64,000 bases of DNA from an uncultured Acidobacteriaceae bacterium (GTDB lineage Bacteria > Acidobacteriota > Terriglobia > Terriglobales > Acidobacteriaceae). Below are positions 53,910-61,811 of this stretch, piece by piece (positions within the stretch are counted from its first letter, which is position 1; each line of letters begins with the position of its first letter). The DNA lies in the NCBI GenBank assembly GCA_903849645.1, contig CAINJJ010000037.1:124001-188000 (forward strand), written 5' to 3'. The notes beneath the pieces are model-generated. The model was not told the DNA's origin and made no database searches. It saw only the letters and a program-made list of their open reading frames with translations. The translations under genes were made by a program, and so were the position numbers.

Positions 53910-54956
53910 ATGTCGCTGACTCGCCAACAGGCCCTTGATCACTTCCACTCCCCTGACCTGATCGGCCTAGGGTTTGAAGCCGATGCCCTCCGCCGCCGCC
54001 TCCACCCCGAGGGCGTCGTCACCTACATCATTGATCGCAACATCAACTACACCAACTTCTGCACCGAGTACTGCACCTTCTGCGCCTTCTACCGCCCCCT
54101 CAAGGGCGCGCGCTCCGACGAAGGCTACATCCTCGAATTCGAAAAGATCTACGAGAAGATCGCTGAAACCGTCGAGATGGGCGGCACCGGCGTCCTCATG
54201 CAGGGCGGCATCCATCCCGACCTCAAGATCGACTGGTTCGAGCGCCTCTTCACCGGCATCAAGCAGCGCTTCCCCCAGATCTGGCTCCATTGCCTCTCCG
54301 CCTCCGAGGTCCTGGCCATCGCCGAGTACAGCGACCTCAGCCTGCGCGACACCATCGCCCGCCTGCGCGATGCCGGTCTGGACTCCATCCCCGGCGGCGG
54401 CGCGGAAATCCTCGATGACGATGTCCGGGAGCGCATCGCCCGCCTCAAATGCAAGACCGGCGACTGGGTCAGCGTCCATCGCACCGCGCATCAACTCGGC
54501 ATGAGAACCACAGCCACCATGATGTTCGGCGTCGGCGAGACCTTCGAGCAGCGCGTCAATCACTTTGAGGTCGTCCGTCAGCTTCAGGAAGAGACCGGCG
54601 GCTTCACCGCCTTCATTCCCTGGAGCTTCCAGCCCGGCCACACCGCCCTCGGCGGACGCGGCTGGGAAGAAGCCACCTCCGTTGAATACCTCAAGACCTT
54701 GGCTATCTCCCGCCTCTATCTCGATAACATCGAAAACGTGCAGGCAAGCTGGGTAACGCAGGGCCTCAAAGTCCTCGAGTTAGGCCTCCACTTCGGCGGC
54801 AACGACGTAGGCTCCGTGATGCTCGAAGAGAACGTGGTCAAGGCCGCCGGCACAAGCAACTGCACCACCGAAGAGGAGCTACGCCGCATCATCCGCGACG
54901 CCGGCTTCAAGCCCGTGCAGAGAGATACGCTCTATCGGACGATGTTTTTGAATTGA
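53910..54956 (+). CDS. mqnC: cyclic dehypoxanthinyl futalosine synthase (MqnC)
   Basis: A radical-SAM enzyme of the futalosine menaquinone pathway, making cyclic de-hypoxanthine futalosine. The 348 residues carry the CxxxCxxC cluster motif in NFCTEYCTFCAFYR (about 49-62) preceded by VTYIIDRNINYT, the form seen in MqnC rather than MqnE. GGTGVLMQGG, DSIPGGGAEI and FGGNDVGSVMLEENVV are also typical. TAGAAT lies seven bases before the ATG, with no Shine-Dalgarno. The HNH gene starts at its stop codon. Confidence 0.92.
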   Translation: MSLTRQQALDHFHSPDLIGLGFEADALRRRLHPEGVVTYIIDRNINYTNFCTEYCTFCAFYRPLKGARSDEGYILEFEKIYEKIAETVEMGGTGVLMQGGIHPDLKIDWFERLFTGIKQRFPQIWLHCLSASEVLAIAEYSDLSLRDTIARLRDAGLDSIPGGGAEILDDDVRERIARLKCKTGDWVSVHRTAHQLGMRTTATMMFGVGETFEQRVNHFEVVRQLQEETGGFTAFIPWSFQPGHTALGGRGWEEATSVEYLKTLAISRLYLDNIENVQASWVTQGLKVLELGLHFGGNDVGSVMLEENVVKAAGTSNCTTEEELRRIIRDAGFKPVQRDTLYRTMFLN

Positions 54957-55765
54957 TGCCCAAGGAATCGAAACACGCGAAGACGAGCAACCTGTCAAGG
55001 CGGATGTGCGACATCCTGCTCTCGAGTCTTCCGCAGGAAGATGCTCCGCGGAGAAACTCAAGCCCAAGTTATTGCGGAGTGCATATCCAACAACAAACAG
55101 CTGCGCTTTGTTGGGTCCAGCACACCAAGAAGCACATTTGGGTCTACCTGGACTGCGACGACACCAGCAAAGCGAGAGGCGACATCCAAAACCTCCTGCC
55201 CTTCGATGTAGCTCTGCAAGCTCGTCCCTTTCCTCGCAGAGGTGTGGCTCTTCGCACGCCGCTATTCTTCAAACTGCAGACGGAATATCAGGCCCAGGGC
55301 ATAGGTCCGCTTTTGCATTACCTTAGCGGCCTTCGCCCAAGGTCATCGCGTGCCATGAACTCCTCCAAAGCCGATTATTGGCATCCGTTATCTGAGTCCG
55401 AAGGTGGGATATCCATCGATGTTGAGGAGGGAAACAGAACTGCCATTATCATCAACAGATATGAACGCAGCCCCAAGAACCGCAAGGCGTGTATTGAAAC
55501 ATACGGTGCGTTCTGCTGTGTGTGCGGATTCGATTTTTCAAAGGCGTATGGCGAGATCGGTAAGGGCTATATCCATGTTCATCATTTGACCCCACTCGCC
55601 GCTCTCAATGGAAAGTCCCAAAAGATCAACCCGGTTCGCGATCTGCGGCCGGTATGCCCCAATTGCCACGAGATGCTCCATCAGACTGACCCGCCGCACA
55701 CAATCGACCAACTTAAACTGATCATTGCGAATGTCAGCCACAAAGGCACAACTTCAGTCTTGTGA
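54956..55765 (+). CDS. HNH endonuclease with unknown N-terminal domain
   Basis: 269 residues. The C-terminal HNH domain (about 175-245) shows CCVCGFDF, then IHVHHLTPLAAL (catalytic His pair) and LRPVCPNCHEMLHQ, matching McrA-type HNH nucleases with a Cys4 zinc site. The N-terminal half, with CWVQHTKKHIWVYLDC, is not recognised and may bind DNA. ATG 54956 overlaps the mqnC stop (TGATG). The coding is visibly less GC-biased than its neighbours, a sign of transfer, and a toxin-antitoxin pair follows. A defence or restriction role is plausible but not shown. Confidence 0.8.
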   Translation: MPKESKHAKTSNLSRRMCDILLSSLPQEDAPRRNSSPSYCGVHIQQQTAALCWVQHTKKHIWVYLDCDDTSKARGDIQNLLPFDVALQARPFPRRGVALRTPLFFKLQTEYQAQGIGPLLHYLSGLRPRSSRAMNSSKADYWHPLSESEGGISIDVEEGNRTAIIINRYERSPKNRKACIETYGAFCCVCGFDFSKAYGEIGKGYIHVHHLTPLAALNGKSQKINPVRDLRPVCPNCHEMLHQTDPPHTIDQLKLIIANVSHKGTTSVL

Positions 55766-55776
55766 CCCCGAACAGC

Positions 55777-55806
55777 GGAGATTGTAGCTTTTATGCTACA
55801 ATCTCC
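55777..55806 (+). promoter_or_regulatory. perfect 12-base inverted repeat overlapping the toxin promoter
   Basis: GGAGATTGTAGC (55777-55788) and GCTACAATCTCC (55795-55806) surround a TTTTAT loop. The right arm contains TACAAT, six bases before the GTG of the toxin gene. This would place the operator on the -10 of a leaderless transcript, a direct route for repression by the antitoxin. Confidence 0.7.
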
Positions 55807-55808
55807 CC

Positions 55809-56132
55809 GTGATCGAGCTCGTCTACTACCGGGATGAAAACGGGCGTTCCCCTTTCATCGAGTGGATCACGGCGCTCCGCGACAAAATGGCGAAGGCCCG
55901 GATCGCGGCCCGATTGCGGCAGCTCGAAGCTGGCAACTTTGGTGATGCAAAGCCGGTGGGTGAGGGCGTGACGGAGTTGCGGATTCACATTGGGGCCGGC
56001 TATCGCGTCTATTGCGGAATGCACGGTCAGGACTGGGTCATTCTTCTCTGTGGTGGGGATAAGGACAGTCAGGCAAGAGACATCCTCCGGGCCAAGGCGC
56101 TTTGGACGGAGTGGAAGCGGAGGCAGCCATGA
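55809..56132 (+). CDS. higB: RelE/HigB-type toxin (addiction-module killer protein)
   Basis: A 107-residue toxin of the RelE/ParE fold, phage-derived Gp49-like subgroup. Visible features are YYRDENGRSPFIEWI at the front, a basic helix ARIAARLRQLEAGNFGD, and strands VTELRIHIGAGYRVYCGM and WVILLCGGDKDSQARDI, the usual block with GG(D/N)K. Relatives cut mRNA at the ribosome. It starts at GTG 55809 straight after the operator repeat. Its stop overlaps the antitoxin start (ATGA). Toxin-first order is normal for this subfamily. Confidence 0.88.
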   Translation: MIELVYYRDENGRSPFIEWITALRDKMAKARIAARLRQLEAGNFGDAKPVGEGVTELRIHIGAGYRVYCGMHGQDWVILLCGGDKDSQARDILRAKALWTEWKRRQP

Positions 56133-56491
56133 AAAAGATCGCTGGAGTTGATTCTTACCATGAATGGGAGGTTCAGGAACTCCGTACCGACCGCGAGTTT
56201 GCCGTCGAGTACCTGAAGGCTGCCCTGGAGTCCCTGGAGAATCCCGATGAGCGCGGCGGGAGCCTGCTGATGCTGCGCGCTCTTGCTGAGGCCTGCGGCG
56301 GTCTTGCGGAGATCGCGGCTCAGGCGGGTCTCAGCCGCGAGTCGTTGTACCGGTCGCTTGGCCCCAAAGGCAATCCGACCCTCAAAACACTGGTCGCCGT
56401 CCTCAAGCCGCTGGGACTGCGCCTCACAGTAACGCAAGCTCCTGCGCCTGATGAGCAGAAGCAGGCGGGTGAAGGAATCGCGGCAGCCTGA
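56129..56491 (+). CDS. higA: HTH antitoxin of the HigB-type toxin
   Basis: 120 residues. The N-terminal part (FAVEYLKAALESLENPDE) and the helix-turn-helix (GGLAEIAAQAGLSRESLYRSLGPKG, about 64-88) match the addiction-module antidote family paired with Gp49-like toxins. TLKTLVAVLKPLGLRLTV closes the domain. It should bind the toxin and the inverted repeat upstream. ATG 56129 overlaps the toxin stop by four bases. The final Ala/Gln-rich tail is probably disordered. Confidence 0.88.
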   Translation: MKKIAGVDSYHEWEVQELRTDREFAVEYLKAALESLENPDERGGSLLMLRALAEACGGLAEIAAQAGLSRESLYRSLGPKGNPTLKTLVAVLKPLGLRLTVTQAPAPDEQKQAGEGIAAA

Positions 56492-56684
56492 TCCGCACTG
56501 CGGCCGCCTGGAGCAGAAACCAGCTCTCCTCCAGGGTTTCTACACTCCTCCAGCCTACTTCCCTCCCCCATGCCGGCAGATTTCGGGTCTGCCCAATTCC
56601 GGAGAATGCTTTGAGCTGACCCTCACTTCCCGCCGCACAGAAACAATCACGCTTCAAGCACCTTGATCGATAGGCAAAAGCAGC

Positions 56685-56721
56685 GAGGCGGTCCATCCTC
56701 CCACAAGGAATGGACCGCCTC
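56685..56721. terminator. bidirectional terminator between higA and the ABC permease
   Basis: GAGGCGGTCCAT (56685-56696) and ATGGACCGCCTC (56710-56721) form a perfect 12-base stem with a 13-base loop. TTTG follows on the forward strand and GCTGCTTTTG on the reverse. The rest of the 294-base gap holds no gene. Confidence 0.75.
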
Positions 56722-56785
56722 TTTGCATTCCGGGCTGGATGCGCTTGATTGCCGGAAGCTTTTGTTATGTCCTAACAGATCCGAG

Positions 56786-57898
56786 TTACAAGGTGCGCTT
56801 GAACAACGGCGTGGCGATCAGCAGCGTGGCGATGCCGAAGACGCCGAGGAACAGCAGGTCAAACTGGATGGCCTGGAAGCCGCCGTCCTTGAGGAGCACG
56901 GCCTTGAATCCGTGGACGCAGTAGGTGAAGGGGTCAATGATGGAGATGGCGCGGAGCCATGGAGGAAAGGCAGTGATGGGATACATGGCGCCAGAGGGAT
57001 AGAAGAGGAGCAGATTGAGCACACCGAACATGGCGCGAGGCACGAGGGGGTCATCGACGCGGACCATCATCAGAAACATCATGCCGTTGAAGGCGACGGA
57101 GGTGACAAGGATGAGGCAGAGCAGTTCAAGGTCGGCCTCGGGATGAAAGATGACGCCGAGCCCGGCCATCAGGGAGCCGATGACCACCAGGCAGATGCCG
57201 GAGAGCACCGCCTTGATGGAGCCGGCGAGGTTGAGTCCGAAGACCAGTTCCATGCGGGTGATGGGGGTGACCAGATAACCCTCGTGGACGCCGCGGGCCT
57301 TGTCGTCAATGTAGAGCATGCCGCCGCCGATCATCACCGAGATATACATGGCGAGGGCCACGCAGGCGGGGAGCAGAAACTTCATGTAGCCGACGTAGGG
57401 ATAGAGCTCCACGATATGCAAGGCGATGGAGTTGGCGAGCCGGGGCTGGATGACGGGCGAGTTGAGAGCGGCGACAAGGGCCTGCATCTCGCCCTCCAAG
57501 GTGCCGGAGGTGAACTGGTCGGAGTTGTCGACCACGAAGCCGATGCGCGGCGCGTCCTGGGCGTAGACGCGGCGGGAGTACTGCGGCGGAATGATGACGG
57601 CGCCATCCACTTTGCCGGTGCGGACGTCTTCGCGGGCAGTGAGTTCGTCGGCGTAGGCCACGGTGGTGAAGGTCTTGATGTTGACGGCGATGGCGTCAAA
57701 GCCCTCGCGGATTTTGACTGCCTGGGGGCCGTGGTCGTAGTCCACCACGGCGACGCGCGCGCCGGTGATCTTGCCGCCGAAGGCATTGCCCATGATGAGC
57801 AACTGAAGGATGGGCATCATGAGCGACATGATCATGAGCGTGGGCGAGCGGAAGAACTTGCGCATCTCGCGCTCGACGATGGCAAACATTCGGTTCAT
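56786..57898 (-). CDS. ABC-2 type permease of an efflux operon
   Basis: A 370-residue permease like YbhS/YbhR. One N-terminal hydrophobic segment (PTLMIMSLMMPILQLLIMG), a large extracytoplasmic domain (about 45-170, VAVVDYDHGPQAVKIREGF), then five segments with the closing block YPITAFPPWLRAISIIDPFTY typical of ABC-2 permeases. Its ATG overlaps the ATPase stop (ATGA). With the HlyD-family subunit and the TetR gene upstream it forms a drug or solvent exporter operon. Confidence 0.92.
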   Translation of the reverse strand: MNRMFAIVEREMRKFFRSPTLMIMSLMMPILQLLIMGNAFGGKITGARVAVVDYDHGPQAVKIREGFDAIAVNIKTFTTVAYADELTAREDVRTGKVDGAVIIPPQYSRRVYAQDAPRIGFVVDNSDQFTSGTLEGEMQALVAALNSPVIQPRLANSIALHIVELYPYVGYMKFLLPACVALAMYISVMIGGGMLYIDDKARGVHEGYLVTPITRMELVFGLNLAGSIKAVLSGICLVVIGSLMAGLGVIFHPEADLELLCLILVTSVAFNGMMFLMMVRVDDPLVPRAMFGVLNLLLFYPSGAMYPITAFPPWLRAISIIDPFTYCVHGFKAVLLKDGGFQAIQFDLLFLGVFGIATLLIATPLFKRTL

Positions 57899-58923
57899 GG
57901 CTGTGCTCCGGGACGGGGCGGCATGGTGAAGGCCGGGGGCTTGACCTGCTCGTCGCGGAGCTGGCGGCCCGTGTAGTGGACGAAGACGTCGTCGAGAGTG
58001 GTGTTCTGGACGCTGAGGGAAGTGAGCGTTTCGCCAAGGGACGCCGCCAGCTCGACTAACTGCATGGTTGTCCTGGAACCCGAGGAAGTGAGCACGCGGT
58101 AGAAGCCCGCGGACTCGGCCTGAACGCTGGTGACGCCTTCGAGAGCTTCCAGGCGGCCCTTCCATTCGGCGGTTTCGCGGTCGAAGTGGACCTCAACGAC
58201 GTTGGCGCCGGGGACGCTGTGCTTGAGTTCGAGCGGCGTGCCCAGGGCGACCAGCGTGCCGTGATCGACGATGGCGATGCGGTCGCAGAGCTTGTCCGCC
58301 TCTTCCATGTAGTGGGTGGTGAGCAGCATGGTGAGGTGGCGGGTCTTGCGGAGATGGTCGAGCATCTCCCAGACCGCGATGCGGGAGACGGGATCAAGGC
58401 CGGTGGTGGGCTCGTCGAGAAAGAAGATGCGGGGATTGTGCACGAGGCCGCGGGCGATCTCAACCCGGCGCCTCATGCCGCCGGAGAGGGTCTTGACCTG
58501 GGCGTCGCGCCACTTGACCAGATCGACGGCTTCAAGGACCTCGACGATGTTTTTTTCGCGCTCGGCCTTGGGGACGGAGTAGAGCTTGGCGTAGATGCTG
58601 AGGTTTTCTCCCACGGTGAGGTCAGGGTCGCTGGTAAGGGCCTGGGGGATGACGCCGATCATGCGACGGACGGCATCAGGCTCTTTTGCCACGTCGTGGC
58701 CGGCCACGATGGCGCGCCCCGAGGTGATGGGGATCAGGGTGGTCATCATCCGGATCAGCGTACTTTTGCCGGCGCCGTTGGGTCCGAGGAGCCCGAAGAT
58801 CTCGCCGTCGGCGACCGAAAAGCTCACGCCCTTCACTGCCTCAAAGTCACCGTAGCGCTTGACGGCGTTCTCCACTGCGATGGCCGCCGGGCCGCCGGGT
58901 ACGGGTTGGGAGAGAGCGCTCAT
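57895..58923 (-). CDS. ABC exporter ATPase
   Basis: A 342-residue DrrA/YbhF-like ATPase. Walker A GPNGAGKSTL (about 48-57), Q-loop VIPQALTSD, signature LSGGMRRRVEIARG, Walker B IFFLDEPTTGLD, switch TTHYMEEAD. It has one nucleotide domain only, so it dimerises. It starts at ATG 58923, which overlaps the stop of a tiny upstream frame that repeats the end of the HlyD gene. It is coupled to the permease. Confidence 0.93.
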   Translation of the reverse strand: MSALSQPVPGGPAAIAVENAVKRYGDFEAVKGVSFSVADGEIFGLLGPNGAGKSTLIRMMTTLIPITSGRAIVAGHDVAKEPDAVRRMIGVIPQALTSDPDLTVGENLSIYAKLYSVPKAEREKNIVEVLEAVDLVKWRDAQVKTLSGGMRRRVEIARGLVHNPRIFFLDEPTTGLDPVSRIAVWEMLDHLRKTRHLTMLLTTHYMEEADKLCDRIAIVDHGTLVALGTPLELKHSVPGANVVEVHFDRETAEWKGRLEALEGVTSVQAESAGFYRVLTSSGSRTTMQLVELAASLGETLTSLSVQNTTLDDVFVHYTGRQLRDEQVKPPAFTMPPRPGAQP

Positions 58924-58985
58924 TGCTTCACCAGCTTCGATTTGGGAATGCGGCCGTGGGCCGTTTTGTGTCGCAGGGCAGCCAT
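58920..58985 (-). other. 21-codon frame repeating the C terminus of the HlyD protein
   Basis: The frame reads MAALRHKTAHG and then RIPKSKLVKQ-stop. The last nine residues, IPKSKLVKQ, are identical to the end of the HlyD-family protein encoded just upstream (stop at 58997), and about 30 bases are near-identical in DNA. Its TGA overlaps the ATG of the ATPase gene. It may be the remnant of a second HlyD gene, a partial tandem duplication or a coupling peptide. Confidence 0.5.
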
Positions 58986-58996
58986 CCGGAGCGGGG

Positions 58997-60061
58997 TCAC
59001 TGTTTCACCAGCTTTGATTTGGGTATATAGACCTCGGCGGTCATGCCGGGGACGTAGCGGTTGCCGGGGTTGTCAATGAGGAGCTTGAGCTGGATGGTCT
59101 TGATGTCGCGCTTGCGGGCGCTGACGTCGCGCTGGGTGGCGAAGTCGGCCTCGGCGGACTTGTTGATGAGCTTGCCCTGGATGGTGACGCCGGAGGGCAT
59201 GACGACGCGGAGCATGTCGCCCAGTTGGACCGTGTCGGCCTGGGTCTCAGGGAGGGGCGCGTAGATCCAGGTCTGGGTCAGGTCCATGATGGTGACGATG
59301 GCGGCGCCGGGGGCGACGACCTCGCCCTGACGGGCGGCGCGAACGTTGACCTTGCCGCTGACGGGGGCAAAGACCTGGGCGTAGCCGGCCTCGACAGCCG
59401 CCTGGTCGGCCAGGGCCTGGGCGTTGGCGACCTGCTGGCGGGTAGAGTCCACGGTGCGGGCGGCGACGGCGCTGAGGAGTTTGTGGGCGCGGGCCTGGTT
59501 GAGGGCGGCCTCGGCTGCGGCGACGTTGTGGCGGGCAGCCTCGAGGGCGGCCTGCGCGGCCTGGAGCATGGTGGTGGCGTCGTCTTTGGCCTGGGCGCTC
59601 ATAATGCCCTGTTGGGCCAGGGCGACGGTGCGGCTGGTGTCGGCCTGCTGATGGTCAAGCTGGGCCTGGGCCTGGGCGAGCGCGGCGCGGGCAGCCTGCA
59701 CCTGGGCCTCGGCGTTGATGGCGGCGCTCGATACCTCGCCCTGGGTCTGACGCTGGGTCTCGACGGTTTCGCCAAGGTGCGATTTCTGGCTGGAGACGGT
59801 GGCTTCGGCGGCTTTGCGGGCGGCCTGCAGGTCGCTGTTTTCAATCACGGCGATTAGCTGGCCGGCGGTCACGTCCTGACCTTCATCCACGGTGAGGGTC
59901 TGGATGCGGCCCTGAATTTTGCTGCTGACGGTGACCTCATTGGCGTCGACCGTACCGATCAACTGTAGGTCGCCGGTGGGGCGCACGGTGACGAAGTACC
60001 AGATGAGCGAGCCGAGCGTGAGCAGGCCGAGGATGATGAAGACTCTATTTCTTGCGTTCAT
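58997..60061 (-). CDS. HlyD-family membrane fusion protein
   Basis: The 354-residue periplasmic adaptor of the ABC exporter. One N-terminal membrane anchor (VFIILGLLTLGSLIWYFV), a lipoyl/barrel-sandwich half (SSKIQGRIQTLTVDEGQDV), a long Ala/Gln-rich coiled-coil hairpin (about 75-210), the second lipoyl half (APVSGKVNVRAARQGEVV) and a beta-barrel domain. It ends in IPKSKLVKQ. The ATG has GAGG upstream and lies six bases after the TetR gene. An outer-membrane channel is not in view. It is like YbhG or EmrA. Confidence 0.92.
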   Translation of the reverse strand: MNARNRVFIILGLLTLGSLIWYFVTVRPTGDLQLIGTVDANEVTVSSKIQGRIQTLTVDEGQDVTAGQLIAVIENSDLQAARKAAEATVSSQKSHLGETVETQRQTQGEVSSAAINAEAQVQAARAALAQAQAQLDHQQADTSRTVALAQQGIMSAQAKDDATTMLQAAQAALEAARHNVAAAEAALNQARAHKLLSAVAARTVDSTRQQVANAQALADQAAVEAGYAQVFAPVSGKVNVRAARQGEVVAPGAAIVTIMDLTQTWIYAPLPETQADTVQLGDMLRVVMPSGVTIQGKLINKSAEADFATQRDVSARKRDIKTIQLKLLIDNPGNRYVPGMTAEVYIPKSKLVKQ

Positions 60062-60067
60062 GTTGCC

Positions 60068-60850
60068 TCACTTCAAGGGGTTCAATGGGACGGATACGAG
60101 TTTGCGGTTGGCGGGCCGAGGCGCGACGGCCTGGGGCGGCTTGATGGTGAGGGGCATGGGGGTAGCGGCGAGCACGCGCGCGGCAACCCTGGCCCCGTGG
60201 GCGCGGTCGATGAAGAGGGCCTGGCCGAGAAACTCCATGGCTATCTTCCTGCGAGACTCCAGCGCGGGGGGCGAAAGCGGGTCGTAGCCCTGCGACCATC
60301 GAGCCATGGGCGCGGAGAGGAAGTAGAAAACGTTGGCCCCGAGTCCCGCGTAGATGAGCTGCGTCCACTCGACCGGGATGATTTCGCCGGCCGCGATTCC
60401 CTCTTCAACGACAGCCTGAACCCTGGCCCAGAGAGGCCGCATCAGCTTTTCGGCGATGGGCCCCATGGCATTGGACTCGCCGCGATGAAGACGGATCATC
60501 TCCTGCTGCATGAGGTTCTGGAAGGGGCGATTGGAGTACATCCTGTCGAAGTGGTTCAAGACAATCGACAGGAATCTCTCCCCCGCCGGGACATGGGCGT
60601 CCAGGACGGCCAGGCTGCTGGCTTTGACCGCCTCGACGACGGCCTCAAGGGCTGCGGTGTAGAGCAGCTCCTTGCTGCGGAAGTAGTAGTAAAGAAGAGC
60701 CTTGTTGACCCCGGCAGCCTCGGCAATCTGCTCGGTGCGCGCGCCGGCCAGGCCGTTTTCGCTGAACTGGGCGATGGCGGCGTCAAGGATGCGGGCGCGC
60801 GCAAGATCAGCGCGTTCGGCCTGGGAGCGGGAGGTGGATGCGGCTGACAT
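60068..60850 (-). CDS. TetR-family repressor of the efflux operon
   Basis: A 260-residue regulator. The N-terminal helix-turn-helix (about 18-65) shows ARILDAAIAQFSENGLAG and IAEAAGVNKALLYYYFRSKE. The C-terminal ligand domain is long, with a Pro-rich tail of about 35 residues. It is the first gene of the TetR-HlyD-ATPase-permease operon, and a palindrome lies six bases upstream of its ATG, so autorepression is likely. The inducer is unknown. Confidence 0.93.
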   Translation of the reverse strand: MSAASTSRSQAERADLARARILDAAIAQFSENGLAGARTEQIAEAAGVNKALLYYYFRSKELLYTAALEAVVEAVKASSLAVLDAHVPAGERFLSIVLNHFDRMYSNRPFQNLMQQEMIRLHRGESNAMGPIAEKLMRPLWARVQAVVEEGIAAGEIIPVEWTQLIYAGLGANVFYFLSAPMARWSQGYDPLSPPALESRRKIAMEFLGQALFIDRAHGARVAARVLAATPMPLTIKPPQAVAPRPANRKLVSVPLNPLK

Positions 60851-60855
60851 ATTTA

Positions 60856-60869
60856 ACTAACCAGTTAGT
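60856..60869. promoter_or_regulatory. ACTAAC-N2-GTTAGT operator for the TetR gene
   Basis: A perfect 6-base inverted repeat with a CA centre, inside the AT-rich stretch TTAACTAACCAGTTAGTAAA. It ends six bases from the TetR start codon. Size and position are typical of a TetR operator. Confidence 0.7.
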
Positions 60870-60971
60870 AAACTATCGCGAGCGGGACGGAAATGCAAGG
60901 GGGACGGATGAATATCCGTGGAAATTCCCGCGGCGGAGGGAGGGCAGAGCGGGAGCTGCTGAGGGGGCTCG

Positions 60972-61229
60972 TCAGGCGAAGGTGCTGATGTGGCGGCGAA
61001 GGCCGTTGGGAGCGGGGCGGCCGGAGGGCTCGCCGTCGGAGTCCTCTTCCTGAGTGTCGGGTTCCTCCTCGTCCGGGCCGGATGCGGAGCGGGCGACGCT
61101 GGGCGTGTAGGTCTCATCGCCTGCGCGAGCAGTGGAGTCGATATCCGGAATGTCGAAAGACCCGGTCGCTGCGGCCCGGGAGCGCACTGGGGAAACGAGC
61201 CGGACACCGGCGATTGGGCTGATTTCCAA
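60972..61229 (-). CDS. small unknown acidic protein
   Basis: 85 residues from TTG 61229, chosen because AAAGGAG lies eight bases upstream; ATG 61259 lacks any site. The sequence opens LEISPIAGVRLVSPVRS, has a middle FDIPDIDSTARAGDETYTPS, a strongly acidic stretch (DEEEPDTQEEDSDGE) and ends RRHISTFA. Function unknown. The next small gene upstream ends similarly (DHLINFFA), so they may be distant relatives. Confidence 0.5.
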   Translation of the reverse strand: MEISPIAGVRLVSPVRSRAAATGSFDIPDIDSTARAGDETYTPSVARSASGPDEEEPDTQEEDSDGEPSGRPAPNGLRRHISTFA

Positions 61230-61354
61230 GATGCGGGCTCCTTTCCGCGCTCTGCTCATGGGAAAGCTATCGGCGGAATTGCGAAGGGCTTTAATGACCG
61301 AAGCGAAATATTGTCCAGATTCTGGACAGGATGAGACCGCACAGAAGCCACAGG

Positions 61355-61609
61355 TCAGGCGAAGAAGTTGATGAGGTGGTCGAGGCTGGACTCGACCTTT
61401 TCGATGGAGGGTCCGGAGGCGGCTGCGCCGGGGAGGTCGGGCACGGAGGCAAAATACTCGCCGGCAAAGGGCTCCACAGTGGCTGACCAGGTTTTCCCTC
61501 CGGCGCGGGCGGAGTACTCGGCTGCGATGATGGCCTGCAGTCCAGGATTCCGGGGCGCGGCAGCAGGTGTGTCCGCTGGGTTGAATGCGGGAAGCTGTTG
61601 GATTTTCAT
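61355..61609 (-). CDS. small unknown protein
   Basis: 84 residues: KIQQLPAFNPADTPAAAP, then AEYSARAGGKTWSATVEPF, ending ESSLDHLINFFA. ATG 61609 has a GGGGTGA site upstream; a longer frame to 61627 is possible. No motif is recognised. It is followed by the small acidic protein gene on the same strand. The shared arrangement of a short strand, SARAG/TARAG and a final FA with the neighbour is noted but weak. Confidence 0.5.
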   Translation of the reverse strand: MKIQQLPAFNPADTPAAAPRNPGLQAIIAAEYSARAGGKTWSATVEPFAGEYFASVPDLPGAAASGPSIEKVESSLDHLINFFA

Positions 61610-61811
61610 GATGTTCACCCCGCACAAGGTCTTGCCTTACCGCCGATATCGACGGGACGGGAGAATTCTTGAGGAGAGTTTTACGCCAGCAATTGTCCGA
61701 AAATGAGACAACTTCACTGGAATTGAACCTCTACGAGACCGTATGCACTAGCGCAGGACACCAAGGGGGGCAAAGCCGTTACCTCTTTCCCCAACGTGGC
61801 GAACCGAAGGC

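Noticed and set aside
56663..57976. 437-codon forward frame opposite the ABC permease
   Set aside because: Charged, repetitive His/Asp/Glu-rich translation. The reverse strand encodes a full ABC-2 permease coupled to its ATPase.
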